In this document: piece after piece, positions 1 through 7,621 of the stretch
Numbering within the stretch: the first letter of the stretch is position 1
How the letters are laid out: each line of letters starts with the position of its first letter
Assembly (NCBI GenBank): GCA_903789505.1
Contig: CAIFEU010000023.1
Span: forward strand, 1 to 22,366
Length of the DNA stretch: 22,366 nt
Origin: an uncultured Coriobacteriales bacterium
GTDB lineage: Bacteria > Actinomycetota > Coriobacteriia > Coriobacteriales > UMGS124
Direction of reading: 5' to 3'
Notes under the pieces: model-generated
The model's input: the letters and a program-made list of their open reading frames with translations, nothing else
What the model was told of the DNA's origin: nothing
Databases searched by the model: none
Translations under genes and position numbers: made by a program

Positions 1-1379
1 CCAGCGCCACCAGCGCCGCCCACGCCGCTCGCGCCGGCGCCGGCCGCGGAGTCCGAGCCGCCGAGGGCACCTCCTTCCGCGCCCGCGTCGTCGAGCACCC
101 CCTGCGCTGCCCCGAGCTGCGCGCGCCCGGTGCCCGCGCTCGGGTGGAACAGCGGTGGTAGCACCTCCAGCACGAAGATTGCGCAGATCAGCACCACGGC
201 GGTCAGCATGAACGTGTCACCCGAGCCCGCTGCCGGCAGCAGCTCGCCGCCCATCCACATCCCCACGAAGCTGCAGCCAAAGAACGAGCACGACGCGGCG
301 GCGTAGCTGCGCAGGGGCCACCTCGACCTCGTGACGTGGGGAATCATCCACAGCAGCGCGTACATCAGCGCCTGCGTCAGGCTTACGAGAAACGGCACGA
401 GGAAGCCCGAGGAGTGGGGAGAGAACAGCGGCGTGAGAAACAGGCAGGCGGTGTAGGCAGGCAGCGCCAGGCAGCGCAGGGGCATGGGGCTCACACCGCG
501 CGAGACCAGCAGTGCCGTCCCGACGACGACCAGCACCACGCCCACGACCAGCCCGAGGTCGTTGATGAACGTCGAGACGAACGACGGCCACGTGGGCTCC
601 CCCATCATGCCACTCACCGCCATCGAGTGCGCCTGCCCCGACGACATCCCCCCGGCGAGCCCGTACAGGCCGAACAGCACCACCTCCATGCCGAACGAGT
701 GCCCCTGCACGTTCTGCACGAGCACCGCCTGCTCGCCGTGCTCGATGCGCTCGCCCTTGCGCTCGCGCTGCATGCGTTTGAGCAGCGCCCACGCCACGAT
801 GACGAGCGCCACGTAGGTCACTGCGACGCCGGTGCTGGAGAACAGCAGCGTGACGAGGTCGATGCCGGCCGCGGCGGGCAGGGCGGCGCAGATCAGGCAC
901 GTGGACCAGGCGAACCCGCGGCGAACCGTGAGCCCTGCGATTTCGATCATCAGCAGGGCGCTGGCGACGCGGGTGACCACGCTGCCCACGTGCCCGGGAA
1001 TCACCGCGGTTCCCATGTCGACACCCTGGGCGATGAGGGGGTTCACCGCGGCGAGGCATGCGGCCCCCAGTAGGGCCGCCCCGCAGGAGAGCAGGCGCCC
1101 CGCCCGCGACAGCGCCAGCCGCTCGAACGCCTCCGGCAACGCCGCCGCCAGCCCGAACATCGCCGCGCACAGCACGGCCATCGGCAGGTTGTCGCCCCTC
1201 AGCGGGAACGGCCCCGCCTCGCCCAGCAGTATTGACTGGGGCGTGTGCGCGACCCCGGCGAGCACGAGCGCGATGGCGAGCAGCGCCACCGAGCTCGCCG
1301 ATGACTCGTCGTACAGGAACTCGCGCGCGGCATCGTGCATGCGCGAGACGCGCGCAGAGGCACTGGGCCGTAATCTCAT
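1..1379 (-). CDS. Multi-pass membrane protein, probable N-terminal part of a membrane-bound LuxR-type regulator (partial)
   Basis: About 459 codons are visible and the gene continues past the left edge. The start is the ATG at 1379-1377, preceded on the minus strand by a GGGGGA ribosome site about six bases upstream. My translation shows a short basic N-terminus (MRLRPSASARVSRM), then roughly ten to twelve hydrophobic segments of about 20 residues joined by short loops, with one longer charged loop near residues 205-220 (KRMQRERKGERIEHGEQ). After the last hydrophobic stretch (near residue 410) the chain becomes Ala/Gly-rich, as in a linker to a further domain. Large proteins with an MFS-like membrane half and a C-terminal LuxR helix-turn-helix are common in Coriobacteriia and match this design, but the HTH itself lies outside the window, so the regulator call is inference. 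A plain transporter is the alternative. It is transcribed divergently from the glycosyltransferase at 1562. Confidence 0.6.
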   Translation of the reverse strand, partial: MRLRPSASARVSRMHDAAREFLYDESSASSVALLAIALVLAGVAHTPQSILLGEAGPFPLRGDNLPMAVLCAAMFGLAAALPEAFERLALSRAGRLLSCGAALLGAACLAAVNPLIAQGVDMGTAVIPGHVGSVVTRVASALLMIEIAGLTVRRGFAWSTCLICAALPAAAGIDLVTLLFSSTGVAVTYVALVIVAWALLKRMQRERKGERIEHGEQAVLVQNVQGHSFGMEVVLFGLYGLAGGMSSGQAHSMAVSGMMGEPTWPSFVSTFINDLGLVVGVVLVVVGTALLVSRGVSPMPLRCLALPAYTACLFLTPLFSPHSSGFLVPFLVSLTQALMYALLWMIPHVTRSRWPLRSYAAASCSFFGCSFVGMWMGGELLPAAGSGDTFMLTAVVLICAIFVLEVLPPLFHPSAGTGRAQLGAAQGVLDDAGAEGGALGGSDSAAGAGASGVGGAGGA

Positions 1380-1561
1380 TTGCAATCCCCCGTTCGAACC
1401 CAATTGCTTCGGCGCATACTATATCGCTATCGACGCTTCCGGGGGCCGCGCCGCGAGCCAGGGCGGGAGCGCGGGGCGTCCGCGAGGTGTTCGAGGATGC
1501 GCCCGGTAGGCAGCCGCGGAGGGTGCGCGGTCGCGGCGGGCGCGGTGGGAGGAGCGGGGAC
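1380..1561. promoter_or_regulatory. Divergent intergenic region between the membrane protein and the first glycosyltransferase
   Basis: This 182-base gap must carry the start signals of both flanking genes. Its left third is relatively AT-rich. On the minus strand a TATAGT (1423-1418) could be a -10 for the membrane protein, about 38 bases before its ATG, but I see no good -35. On the plus strand TTGCTT (1404-1409) with TATCGA (1428-1433) is a weak pair with an 18-base spacer. The right end holds the GGAGGAG ribosome site of the GTG at 1562. Neither promoter is strong enough for a firm call. Confidence 0.3.
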
Positions 1562-3871
1562 GTGCGCGTACTGTGCTTCAGCGAGAAGTGGGAGTCGGGC
1601 GGCATCGAGTCGCTGCTCACGAACGTGTACGAGGCCATGGACCTGCGCGACCGCGACGGAGCGCCCATCCAGGTCGACATCGTCGCGTGCCGGTACGAGC
1701 CGGGCATCTACGACGCGCGCCTGGCGGCCCGCGGCCTGGGCGTGCGCGAGCTGTCGGGCTCGACGCGCGACTATCGGCGCAACCTCGCGCTGTTCGACGA
1801 GCTGCTCTCCGAGCGCAGCTACGACGTCGCCCACCTCAACCTCTACGAGGGGCTCGCCCTGCGGTTCGCGCAGCACGCGCGCCGCGCGGGGGTGGGGCGC
1901 GTCATCGCGCACAGCCACAACACCGGCCTGCGCCCCAGCTCGCTGCGCCCCCTCAAGATGGCGATTCACCAGCGCAGCGTGCGCGAGCTGGCGGGCTGCG
2001 CGGACCTGCGCTGGGCACCCTCGCAGGCGGCGGCGCGGTTCCTGTTCGGCGAGCTGCCCTGGACGCTGGTGCCTAACGGCATCCGGCTGCGGAGCTTCGC
2101 GTACGACGCCGCCAGGCGCGATGAGGCGCGCCGCGGGCTGGGGCTGGGCGGGGAGAGCTTCTTGATGGGGTGTGTGGGCAGGCTCGTCGCCCAGAAGAAC
2201 CAGGGCTTCCTGATCGACCTGCTCGCCCGGGCGCGGGCGGGCGAGCCCGGTGTGAGCCTCCCTCCCCACGCGCGCCTGCTCCTGGTGGGGCAGGGCGAGG
2301 ACGAGCCGCGGCTGCGCGCGTTGGCGCGTGAGCGCGGCGTCGAGGACGCGGTCATCTTCTACGGGGCGTCCGACGACGTGGCGGGCCTGTACCAGGCGAT
2401 GGACGTGCTGTGCATGCCCTCCCTGTTCGAGGGGCTCGGCATCGTCGCGGTGGAGGCGCAGGCGTGCGGCCTGCCCGTGGTGTGCTCGCGTGCCATTCCG
2501 CCCGAGGCGAAGGCGACGTCCCTGCTGAGCTATGCCGACGTCGAGCCCGGCGCGTGGTCGGCTGCCGTGCGCGCGACGCGGGGCGTCGAGCGCGTCGACA
2601 CGACGGGCCAGCTACGCGATGCGGGCTACGACCTCGACGACATGGCGGCGTACGTGCGCGCGGCGTACCTTGGTGAGGCCCCCCGCCGGCTCGTTGTGCC
2701 CGCGGCGGGTGCCAGTGCCTCCGAGTCTGCGCCCAAGTCCGAGCACATGCCCGCGCCCGAACCCGCCCAGAGGCCCGCGCCCGAACCCGCCCCCGCTCCT
2801 GCGCCCGAACCCGTCCCCGCGCCTGCGCCGGCACCCGCCCCCGTGTCCCGCGAGTCTCGTCGCGCCCCGGTCGCCGCCCCCGTGGCGGAGGACCTCCTGG
2901 TCAGCGTCGTCATCCCCGTCTACCGGGTGGAGCCCTACCTGCGCGCGTGCGTTGACAGCGTGCTCGCTCAGACGCATCGCGCGCTCGACGTCATCCTGGT
3001 CGACGACGGCTCGCCCGACGGGTGCCCGGCGATCTGTGACTCCTACGCTGCGGCGGACGGGCGCGTGCGCGTGATTCACCAGGCGAACGCCGGGCTCTCC
3101 GCGGCGCGCAACGCCGGGCTCGCGGTCGCCCGCGGGGCGTACGTGTCGTTCGTCGACAGCGACGACGTGGTCGCCCCGACCTTCGTCGAGACGCTGCTGC
3201 GCGCCTGCGTGGGCGGCGGGGCGTCGGTTGCCCAGTGCGCGTTCACCACCAGCCCGGACGCCCTGACAGGGGGGACGTTCGCTTGTCCCGCGGGGGAGGC
3301 GTCCCTCGGGGCGCCGAGCTTCGAGGTGCTGAGCCCCCGCGAGGCCTCGACGCGCCTGGTGCAGGACGGCAGCGGCGCCTACACGGTCGTGTGGGACAAG
3401 CTCTACCGCCGCGGCCTGCTCGAGGGCGTCCGGTTCCCGGTCGGGCGACAGAACGAGGACGAGTACGTGACGTACCGGCTGCTGTGGGGGGCGGCCTCGG
3501 TCGCCGTCACCGACGCCCGGCTGTACTTTTACCGTCAGCGCCCCACCAGCACGATGGGCGTCGGGTTCAGCCGCAGGAGCCTCGACGCCATCGACGCGCT
3601 GGGGCAGCGGCTGGAGTTCTACCGCTCGCACGATGCCCCCGACCTTGCCATGCTCACGCGGGCGGTGCGCTGCCACCGGCTGCGCTCGATGTCGGCGCAC
3701 TTTGGCGAGCTGCCCGCCGACGAGGCGGCCCACCTGAGCGCCCTCATGCGCGAGGACTACCGTGCCGTGATGACGTCGAGTGGACCGGGCGCCGCGCCCG
3801 CCAAGAAGAGGCTCGCACTGACGCTGCAGATGCTGTCGCCCGCGCTGCACGACCGGCTCTCGGGGGAGTGA
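1562..3871 (+). CDS. Two-domain glycosyltransferase: GT4 (N-terminal) fused to GT2 (C-terminal)
   Basis: The 769-residue protein starts at a GTG with GGAGGAG eight bases upstream. The open frame continues to 1058, but the upstream part is Arg/Pro-rich and antisense to the previous gene. Residues 1-370 are a GT4 (GT-B) enzyme: an ESGGIESLL loop near the start, VPNGI near 170, GRLVAQKNQGFL near 206, and the E-x7-E pair E290/E298 that binds the nucleotide-sugar donor. Residues about 380-440 are a low-complexity Ala/Pro/Glu linker with repeated APEP units. From about 445 a GT2 (GT-A) domain follows: SVVIPVYRV, DDG near 480, and DSDD near 532 for metal and nucleotide binding. No membrane segment is evident, so it should act on lipid-linked intermediates at the cytoplasmic face, adding two sugars of a surface polysaccharide. 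Donor and acceptor cannot be told from sequence. It is separated from the O-acyltransferase gene by 195 bases. Confidence 0.88.
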   Translation: MRVLCFSEKWESGGIESLLTNVYEAMDLRDRDGAPIQVDIVACRYEPGIYDARLAARGLGVRELSGSTRDYRRNLALFDELLSERSYDVAHLNLYEGLALRFAQHARRAGVGRVIAHSHNTGLRPSSLRPLKMAIHQRSVRELAGCADLRWAPSQAAARFLFGELPWTLVPNGIRLRSFAYDAARRDEARRGLGLGGESFLMGCVGRLVAQKNQGFLIDLLARARAGEPGVSLPPHARLLLVGQGEDEPRLRALARERGVEDAVIFYGASDDVAGLYQAMDVLCMPSLFEGLGIVAVEAQACGLPVVCSRAIPPEAKATSLLSYADVEPGAWSAAVRATRGVERVDTTGQLRDAGYDLDDMAAYVRAAYLGEAPRRLVVPAAGASASESAPKSEHMPAPEPAQRPAPEPAPAPAPEPVPAPAPAPAPVSRESRRAPVAAPVAEDLLVSVVIPVYRVEPYLRACVDSVLAQTHRALDVILVDDGSPDGCPAICDSYAAADGRVRVIHQANAGLSAARNAGLAVARGAYVSFVDSDDVVAPTFVETLLRACVGGGASVAQCAFTTSPDALTGGTFACPAGEASLGAPSFEVLSPREASTRLVQDGSGAYTVVWDKLYRRGLLEGVRFPVGRQNEDEYVTYRLLWGAASVAVTDARLYFYRQRPTSTMGVGFSRRSLDAIDALGQRLEFYRSHDAPDLAMLTRAVRCHRLRSMSAHFGELPADEAAHLSALMREDYRAVMTSSGPGAAPAKKRLALTLQMLSPALHDRLSGE

Positions 3872-4066
3872 GACCCTGTCGCCACGCTCGGCTTGCGTGT
3901 GAGGCTGTCCGGCGGGGGCGGGGCGAATGGGACTTGCGGCGATTGATTCTCTTTTTGTCTCATGTGGTTGCGAATGAGAAAGAGGCGGTACCGATTTGCA
4001 AATTCAGTTTTGCTGAATTAGTCTATCCAAGTTTGCAACGATGAGATAACAAAAAGGGAATGGCAA
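3872..4066 (+). promoter_or_regulatory. AT-rich leader with a small palindrome upstream of the MBOAT gene
   Basis: The composition drops abruptly to AT-rich after about 3935, as expected for a promoter-bearing leader. A perfect inverted repeat AATTCAG (4001-4007) / CTGAATT (4013-4019) with loop TTTTG lies about 50 bases before the ATG at 4067. TTGCAA (3996-4001), overlapping the left arm, is a possible -35, but the matching -10 (TAGTCT, 4019-4024) is poor. The palindrome could be an operator or an RNA hairpin. The ribosome site is AAAGGGA just before the ATG. Confidence 0.35.
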
Positions 4067-5626
4067 ATGGTTTTCTCCAGCGCGACCTTCCTGCTCCTGT
4101 TCATGCCGCTTAGTCTGCTCGTCTACTATGCCATTCCGGTCAAGGGCAGATTTGCTTCAAAGGGGCGAGGCGCACGCAACGTGGTCTTGCTCCTCTTCTC
4201 CCTGGTTTTCTACGCATGGGGAGAGCCTACATACATCATTTTGATGATAGTATCGATAATCGTTAACTGGGCATCTGGAATAATTATCGAAAGGGCTAGT
4301 AAAGCTGGCAGCAAGCGGACTTGGCTCGTCATCAACCTTGTTATCAACCTTGCGGTTCTCGGGTTCTTCAAGTATGCGAACTTCGCAATAAGCAATGTGA
4401 ACGCGATATTCGGGACTTCAATCTCATCTCTCGATTTGTCACTTCCAATTGGGATTTCCTTTTATACTCTGCAGGGCATCTCGTACATCATCGATGTGTA
4501 TCGTGGTGAAGTGCCCGCACAGCGCAACGTCCTGTACCTGGGCATGTACATCGCGATGTTCCCTCAGCTCGTCGCCGGGCCCATCGTTCGCTACGCGACG
4601 ATTCAAGATCAGGTTCTCCATCGCGTGGAGTCCGTTCGGCTGTTCGCCGACGGCGTGAGGCTGTTCATCGTCGGTCTTGCTAAGAAGGTTCTTCTGGCGA
4701 ACATCGTCGCCATCCTTGCCACCAAGATGCTGGGCGAGGACCCAAGCGCCATCGGTGTGGTGGGAGCTTGGGGAGGGATTCTGGCATACACCTTCCAAAT
4801 TTACTTTGACTTCGCGGGTTACTCCGACATGGCGATTGGCCTCGGAAAGATGTTCGGGTTCACGTACCTGCGCAACTTCAACTATCCCTACATCTCAAAG
4901 AGCGCGACCGAGTTCTGGAGGCGCTGGCACATCTCCCTTTCGAGCTTCTTCCGCGACTACATCTACATCCCCATGGGAGGTAGTCGCTGCTCGCGTCCGC
5001 GCTGGGTCCTGAACATTTTCACGGTCTGGGCGTTGACCGGCCTTTGGCATGGGGCTGCATGGAACTTCGTTCTCTGGGGGCTGTTCTACGGCGTCCTGCT
5101 TGTCTGTGAAAAGTACTTCATTCTGCGGTTTATCAATAAGCTGCCTTCGTTCTTCCAACATGTGTATGGAATACTCTGTTTCATGTTTGGATGGCTGATT
5201 TTCTGGATTGAGGACATGGGACAGCTGGGACATTACCTCATGGCCATGTTCGGTGCGTATGGGGCAACGGGCACGTCCACGTTCTGGGAGCTTACGGTGT
5301 GGGAGTACGTGCCTGTCTTCATAGCGTGCGCCATCGCCTCGACCCCCATCGTCCCTTGGATCCGGTACAAGCTGACGGGGTGGCTCGAGGGCCGTCATGT
5401 TACGAACTTCCTCGAGAACGACCTCCCGTATTACAAACGCCTCGGCACCGAGGGTCTCTGCACCTTCGAGGTGTCTCGGGAGTCGCTGGCTGCCAGTGGA
5501 TCGCACCGGATGGTATACGAGGCGGTCGCGACGTTGGTCGACGTCCTGTTGGTCGCGCTGCTCGTCATCTCGGTGATGTCTGTCATCTCGGGGTCGTTCA
5601 ATCCCTTTATCTACTTCAGGTTCTAG
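4067..5626 (+). CDS. MBOAT-family membrane O-acyltransferase (AlgI/PatA/DltB-like)
   Basis: This 519-residue polytopic protein belongs to the membrane-bound O-acyltransferase family. It opens with MVFSSATFLLLFMPLSL and FYAWGEP, typical of the AlgI group, and has roughly ten or more hydrophobic segments. Family hallmarks are visible: SLPIGISFYTLQGISY, FPQLVAGPIVRY, FDFAGYSDMAIGLG, FWRRWHISLS with His288, and LTGLWHGAAWNF with the invariant His328 taken as catalytic. It ends FNPFIYFRF, also usual in AlgI-like proteins. Family members move an acyl group, usually acetyl, from a cytoplasmic donor across the membrane to a partner that esterifies an exported polymer. The partner is the next gene, nine bases downstream. 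The start is an ATG with AAAGGGA upstream. Substrate is inferred from the surrounding polysaccharide genes; D-alanylation (DltB) is less likely because no dlt genes are present. Confidence 0.93.
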   Translation: MVFSSATFLLLFMPLSLLVYYAIPVKGRFASKGRGARNVVLLLFSLVFYAWGEPTYIILMIVSIIVNWASGIIIERASKAGSKRTWLVINLVINLAVLGFFKYANFAISNVNAIFGTSISSLDLSLPIGISFYTLQGISYIIDVYRGEVPAQRNVLYLGMYIAMFPQLVAGPIVRYATIQDQVLHRVESVRLFADGVRLFIVGLAKKVLLANIVAILATKMLGEDPSAIGVVGAWGGILAYTFQIYFDFAGYSDMAIGLGKMFGFTYLRNFNYPYISKSATEFWRRWHISLSSFFRDYIYIPMGGSRCSRPRWVLNIFTVWALTGLWHGAAWNFVLWGLFYGVLLVCEKYFILRFINKLPSFFQHVYGILCFMFGWLIFWIEDMGQLGHYLMAMFGAYGATGTSTFWELTVWEYVPVFIACAIASTPIVPWIRYKLTGWLEGRHVTNFLENDLPYYKRLGTEGLCTFEVSRESLAASGSHRMVYEAVATLVDVLLVALLVISVMSVISGSFNPFIYFRF

Positions 5627-5635
5627 GGAGCTCAG

Positions 5636-6871
5636 ATGTCCAAGACAAGGAACGTCATTCTGATACTGGCCATGGCGGTGCTCCTGTGCTCGACGATTGG
5701 CCTGAAGGCGCTCTATCGTGCGGACGTTCCCCTGCCTGCGTCGCTGGGGGAGTCGAATGAGCGCTCGTATCTGGAGGGGCGTGTGTATTCAAAGGTGACC
5801 GACATCCTGAATGGGTCCTTCGTCGACGGAACCATGCAGGATGCGGTGGAGGACTATGTTGCCGACGCGGTCCCCGCAAGAGACGGGATGCTGATGGCAA
5901 GCGCCGCGCTGCAGCGTGCCCCCATCTGGCTTGCCTCGGATGTGTTCAACATCGACGTCGTACCGATGAAGTTTGGTTCGACGTACGTGTACCTCAAACA
6001 GGAAGGGCGCATGAGCGAGCTGCCCAATAAGCTCCATACGTTCTCCTATGCCAAGACCGTCAGCGGAATGAAGAACAATTTCGAGGGGGAGAATGCCCCG
6101 CGCTTTTTCCTGTATGTGCCTCAGCGCCCGCGGATGAACATCTTTGAGTCGGGGGCGTCGCTTGTTTCAAATGGCGAGACTGCGGCGGATATCGCGTCTG
6201 AGATGGGAGCGGCATCCAAAGGGGAGATTACCGTAATTGACAGCGCGATTGATTCATATGAAGAGGTGGACAAGTCCTACTACCTGACCGATCACCATTG
6301 GAACATGTACGGTGCCTATCACGCGTACCGAACGATAGCGGATTCCATGGGATTCGGTGACGACGCATATGTGGCAGGGGAGTATGTGACATTTGATGCC
6401 CCTCTCTTTCGGGGCTCGTATGACAGAAATGGGCTGACGGCGCAGCCGGTTGACCGCATCAGCGACTACGAGTTCGACCTTCCCTCGATGACGGTGAAGA
6501 TCAATGGGAAAGACGCAAGCTATGACGACTTGGATTCATTTGATGCGTACTCAAGCCATTCGGCTGATTTGAGTGGCGACATGTTTATTAATTGGTATGG
6601 AAGATATTTTCATTCTGATTACTATTCAATCACAATTACGAATAATGATTCAAAATCAAATAAAAAATTGCTAATAATTGGCGACTCATACTCGAACTGC
6701 ATTGAACGGCTATTCCTTGCAGGCTATAAAGAAGTGACCGTTGTGGACCCAAGGTACATCAAAGAGTCTCTCTCAGAGACTCTGTCAAAAGATGATTACG
6801 ATGATGCCCTGATATTGCTGTGCGATGCCACTCTGAGAGATGGACGGACGCGAAACTATCTCGATTCATAA
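5636..6871 (+). CDS. DHHW-family extracytoplasmic O-acyltransferase partner (AlgX/AlgJ-like SGNH fold)
   Basis: The 411-residue protein has one N-terminal membrane anchor (residues about 6-25, NVILILAMAVLLCSTIGL), so the rest should lie outside the membrane. It carries the DHHW motif at 219-222 in the context YYLTDHHWN, and GDSYSN at 349-354. In AlgX-type enzymes a D-x-H motif and the Ser of a GDS block form the catalytic triad; here D219, H221 and S351 fit. It starts nine bases after the MBOAT stop, with AGGGAG as ribosome site, so the two are almost certainly co-translated and co-functional in polymer O-acylation. Composition shifts within the gene: the first half is GC-rich, while 6540-6720 is strongly AT-rich. 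Its last 150 codons recur directly downstream as an orphan copy. Confidence 0.88.
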   Translation: MSKTRNVILILAMAVLLCSTIGLKALYRADVPLPASLGESNERSYLEGRVYSKVTDILNGSFVDGTMQDAVEDYVADAVPARDGMLMASAALQRAPIWLASDVFNIDVVPMKFGSTYVYLKQEGRMSELPNKLHTFSYAKTVSGMKNNFEGENAPRFFLYVPQRPRMNIFESGASLVSNGETAADIASEMGAASKGEITVIDSAIDSYEEVDKSYYLTDHHWNMYGAYHAYRTIADSMGFGDDAYVAGEYVTFDAPLFRGSYDRNGLTAQPVDRISDYEFDLPSMTVKINGKDASYDDLDSFDAYSSHSADLSGDMFINWYGRYFHSDYYSITITNNDSKSNKKLLIIGDSYSNCIERLFLAGYKEVTVVDPRYIKESLSETLSKDDYDDALILLCDATLRDGRTRNYLDS

Positions 6872-6903
6872 CGCCATGATGCTTTGCGTCGTGGCCTAGG
6901 CAG

Positions 6904-7356
6904 TATGATCGAAATGGTTTGACGGCGTGGCCCGTTGACTGCATTGATGACTTCCGCTTTGATTTACCGGCCATGACCGTAACGATTAGGGGTATGGCCG
7001 CCGAATACAGCCACCTGGATTCTTTTGAGGCGTTTTCGAATCATTCTGATAGTCTAGAATTCAATACTTTTTCAAATGTCTATACGGAATACTTTCATAC
7101 AGATTTTTCGAAATTTTCTATAACAAATAATGAAATTGACTCAAATAAAAGATTACTAATAGTAGGTGATTCATATTCGAGCTGCATCGAGAGGCTATTT
7201 CTCGCTGGATATAAAAAGATAACTGGTGTAGACCCTCGATACGTTCAGGAATCTTTTCTCGAAACTCTCTCAAAAGATATTTATGATGATGTATTGATTA
7301 TGCTATGCGATGTATCATTGAAAAATAAGAAAACATGTGAATACTTTAATTCATAG
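6904..7356 (+). pseudogene. Orphan C-terminal copy of the DHHW protein (150 codons, no N-terminal half)
   Basis: This open frame aligns without any gap to codons 262-411 plus stop of the preceding gene; by hand about 92 of 150 residues are identical. It begins at the shared stretch YDRNGLTA and ends at the same relative stop. It keeps the GDSYSSCIERLFLAGYK block with the GDS serine (7171-7173), but has no membrane anchor and no DHHW Asp/His, so it cannot be a complete enzyme. An in-frame TGA lies at 6877-6879, and the only early start is a TTG at 6919 without a ribosome site. A faint resemblance to the full gene may continue about 20 bases to the left in another frame, which would point to a frameshifted remnant. 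It is even more AT-rich than the full copy. It is either a decaying second gene or a silent C-terminal cassette. Confidence 0.75.
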
Positions 7357-7359
7357 TGA

Positions 7360-7380
7360 TGCTATATAACTAATATAGCA
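7360..7380. terminator. AT-rich hairpin directly after the orphan cassette
   Basis: TGCTATAT (7360-7367) and ATATAGCA (7373-7380) form a perfect eight-base stem with a five-base loop, starting four bases after the stop of the orphan copy. It is followed by AAAA rather than a T-run, so it is not a classical intrinsic terminator. It could be a weak terminator, a transcript-end stabiliser, or the edge of an exchanged segment. Confidence 0.35.
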
Positions 7381-7621
7381 AAATTCGATATACATCTCTC
7401 GTACATGTGGACATCCATTCCTGCAGATAAACCGTCATGGAGGCGTTGCTCGCCCATGCGGTTTGCGCGCCGTGTCTCCCAACTACGGGGTTGCGCCATG
7501 GCCGATGGGTATACTTGCTGAATGTTTCGCATCCCCTCCGGCTGGCATGGCTGCTCGCAAGGGGCGTCGCTTTGAGGGGGAATGGCGCGCAGGCCGCCGC
7601 TTCGGCCCCTGCCTAGGGTAG
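7381..7621 (+). promoter_or_regulatory. Intergenic leader before the ABC exporter genes
   Basis: This stretch passes from AT-rich to GC-rich near 7430 and holds no credible reading frame. TATACT at 7510-7515 is a possible -10 about 110 bases before the permease gene, but no convincing -35 sits 16-18 bases upstream. The composition step suggests that the AT-rich DHHW segment ends here and host-like sequence resumes. Confidence 0.25.

Noticed and set aside
336..1073. Plus-strand 245-codon open frame
   Set aside because: Composition (His, Arg, Gln, Gly) is that of an antisense shadow of the membrane protein; no ribosome site or family motif.
217..1707. 496-codon minus-strand open frame overlapping the membrane protein
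   Set aside because: It is in a different frame from the hydrophobic protein that has a ribosome site, is Arg/Ala/His-rich, and runs across the start of the plus-strand glycosyltransferase. It is a high-GC shadow.
2612..3850. Minus-strand 412-codon open frame
   Set aside because: Lies fully antisense to the GT4-GT2 protein, whose motifs are clear, and shows no motifs itself.
6919..7356. Orphan DHHW copy as a normal small gene starting at TTG
   Set aside because: No ribosome site before the TTG, homology begins upstream of it, and the product would lack the anchor and two triad residues. I list it as a pseudogene or cassette instead.
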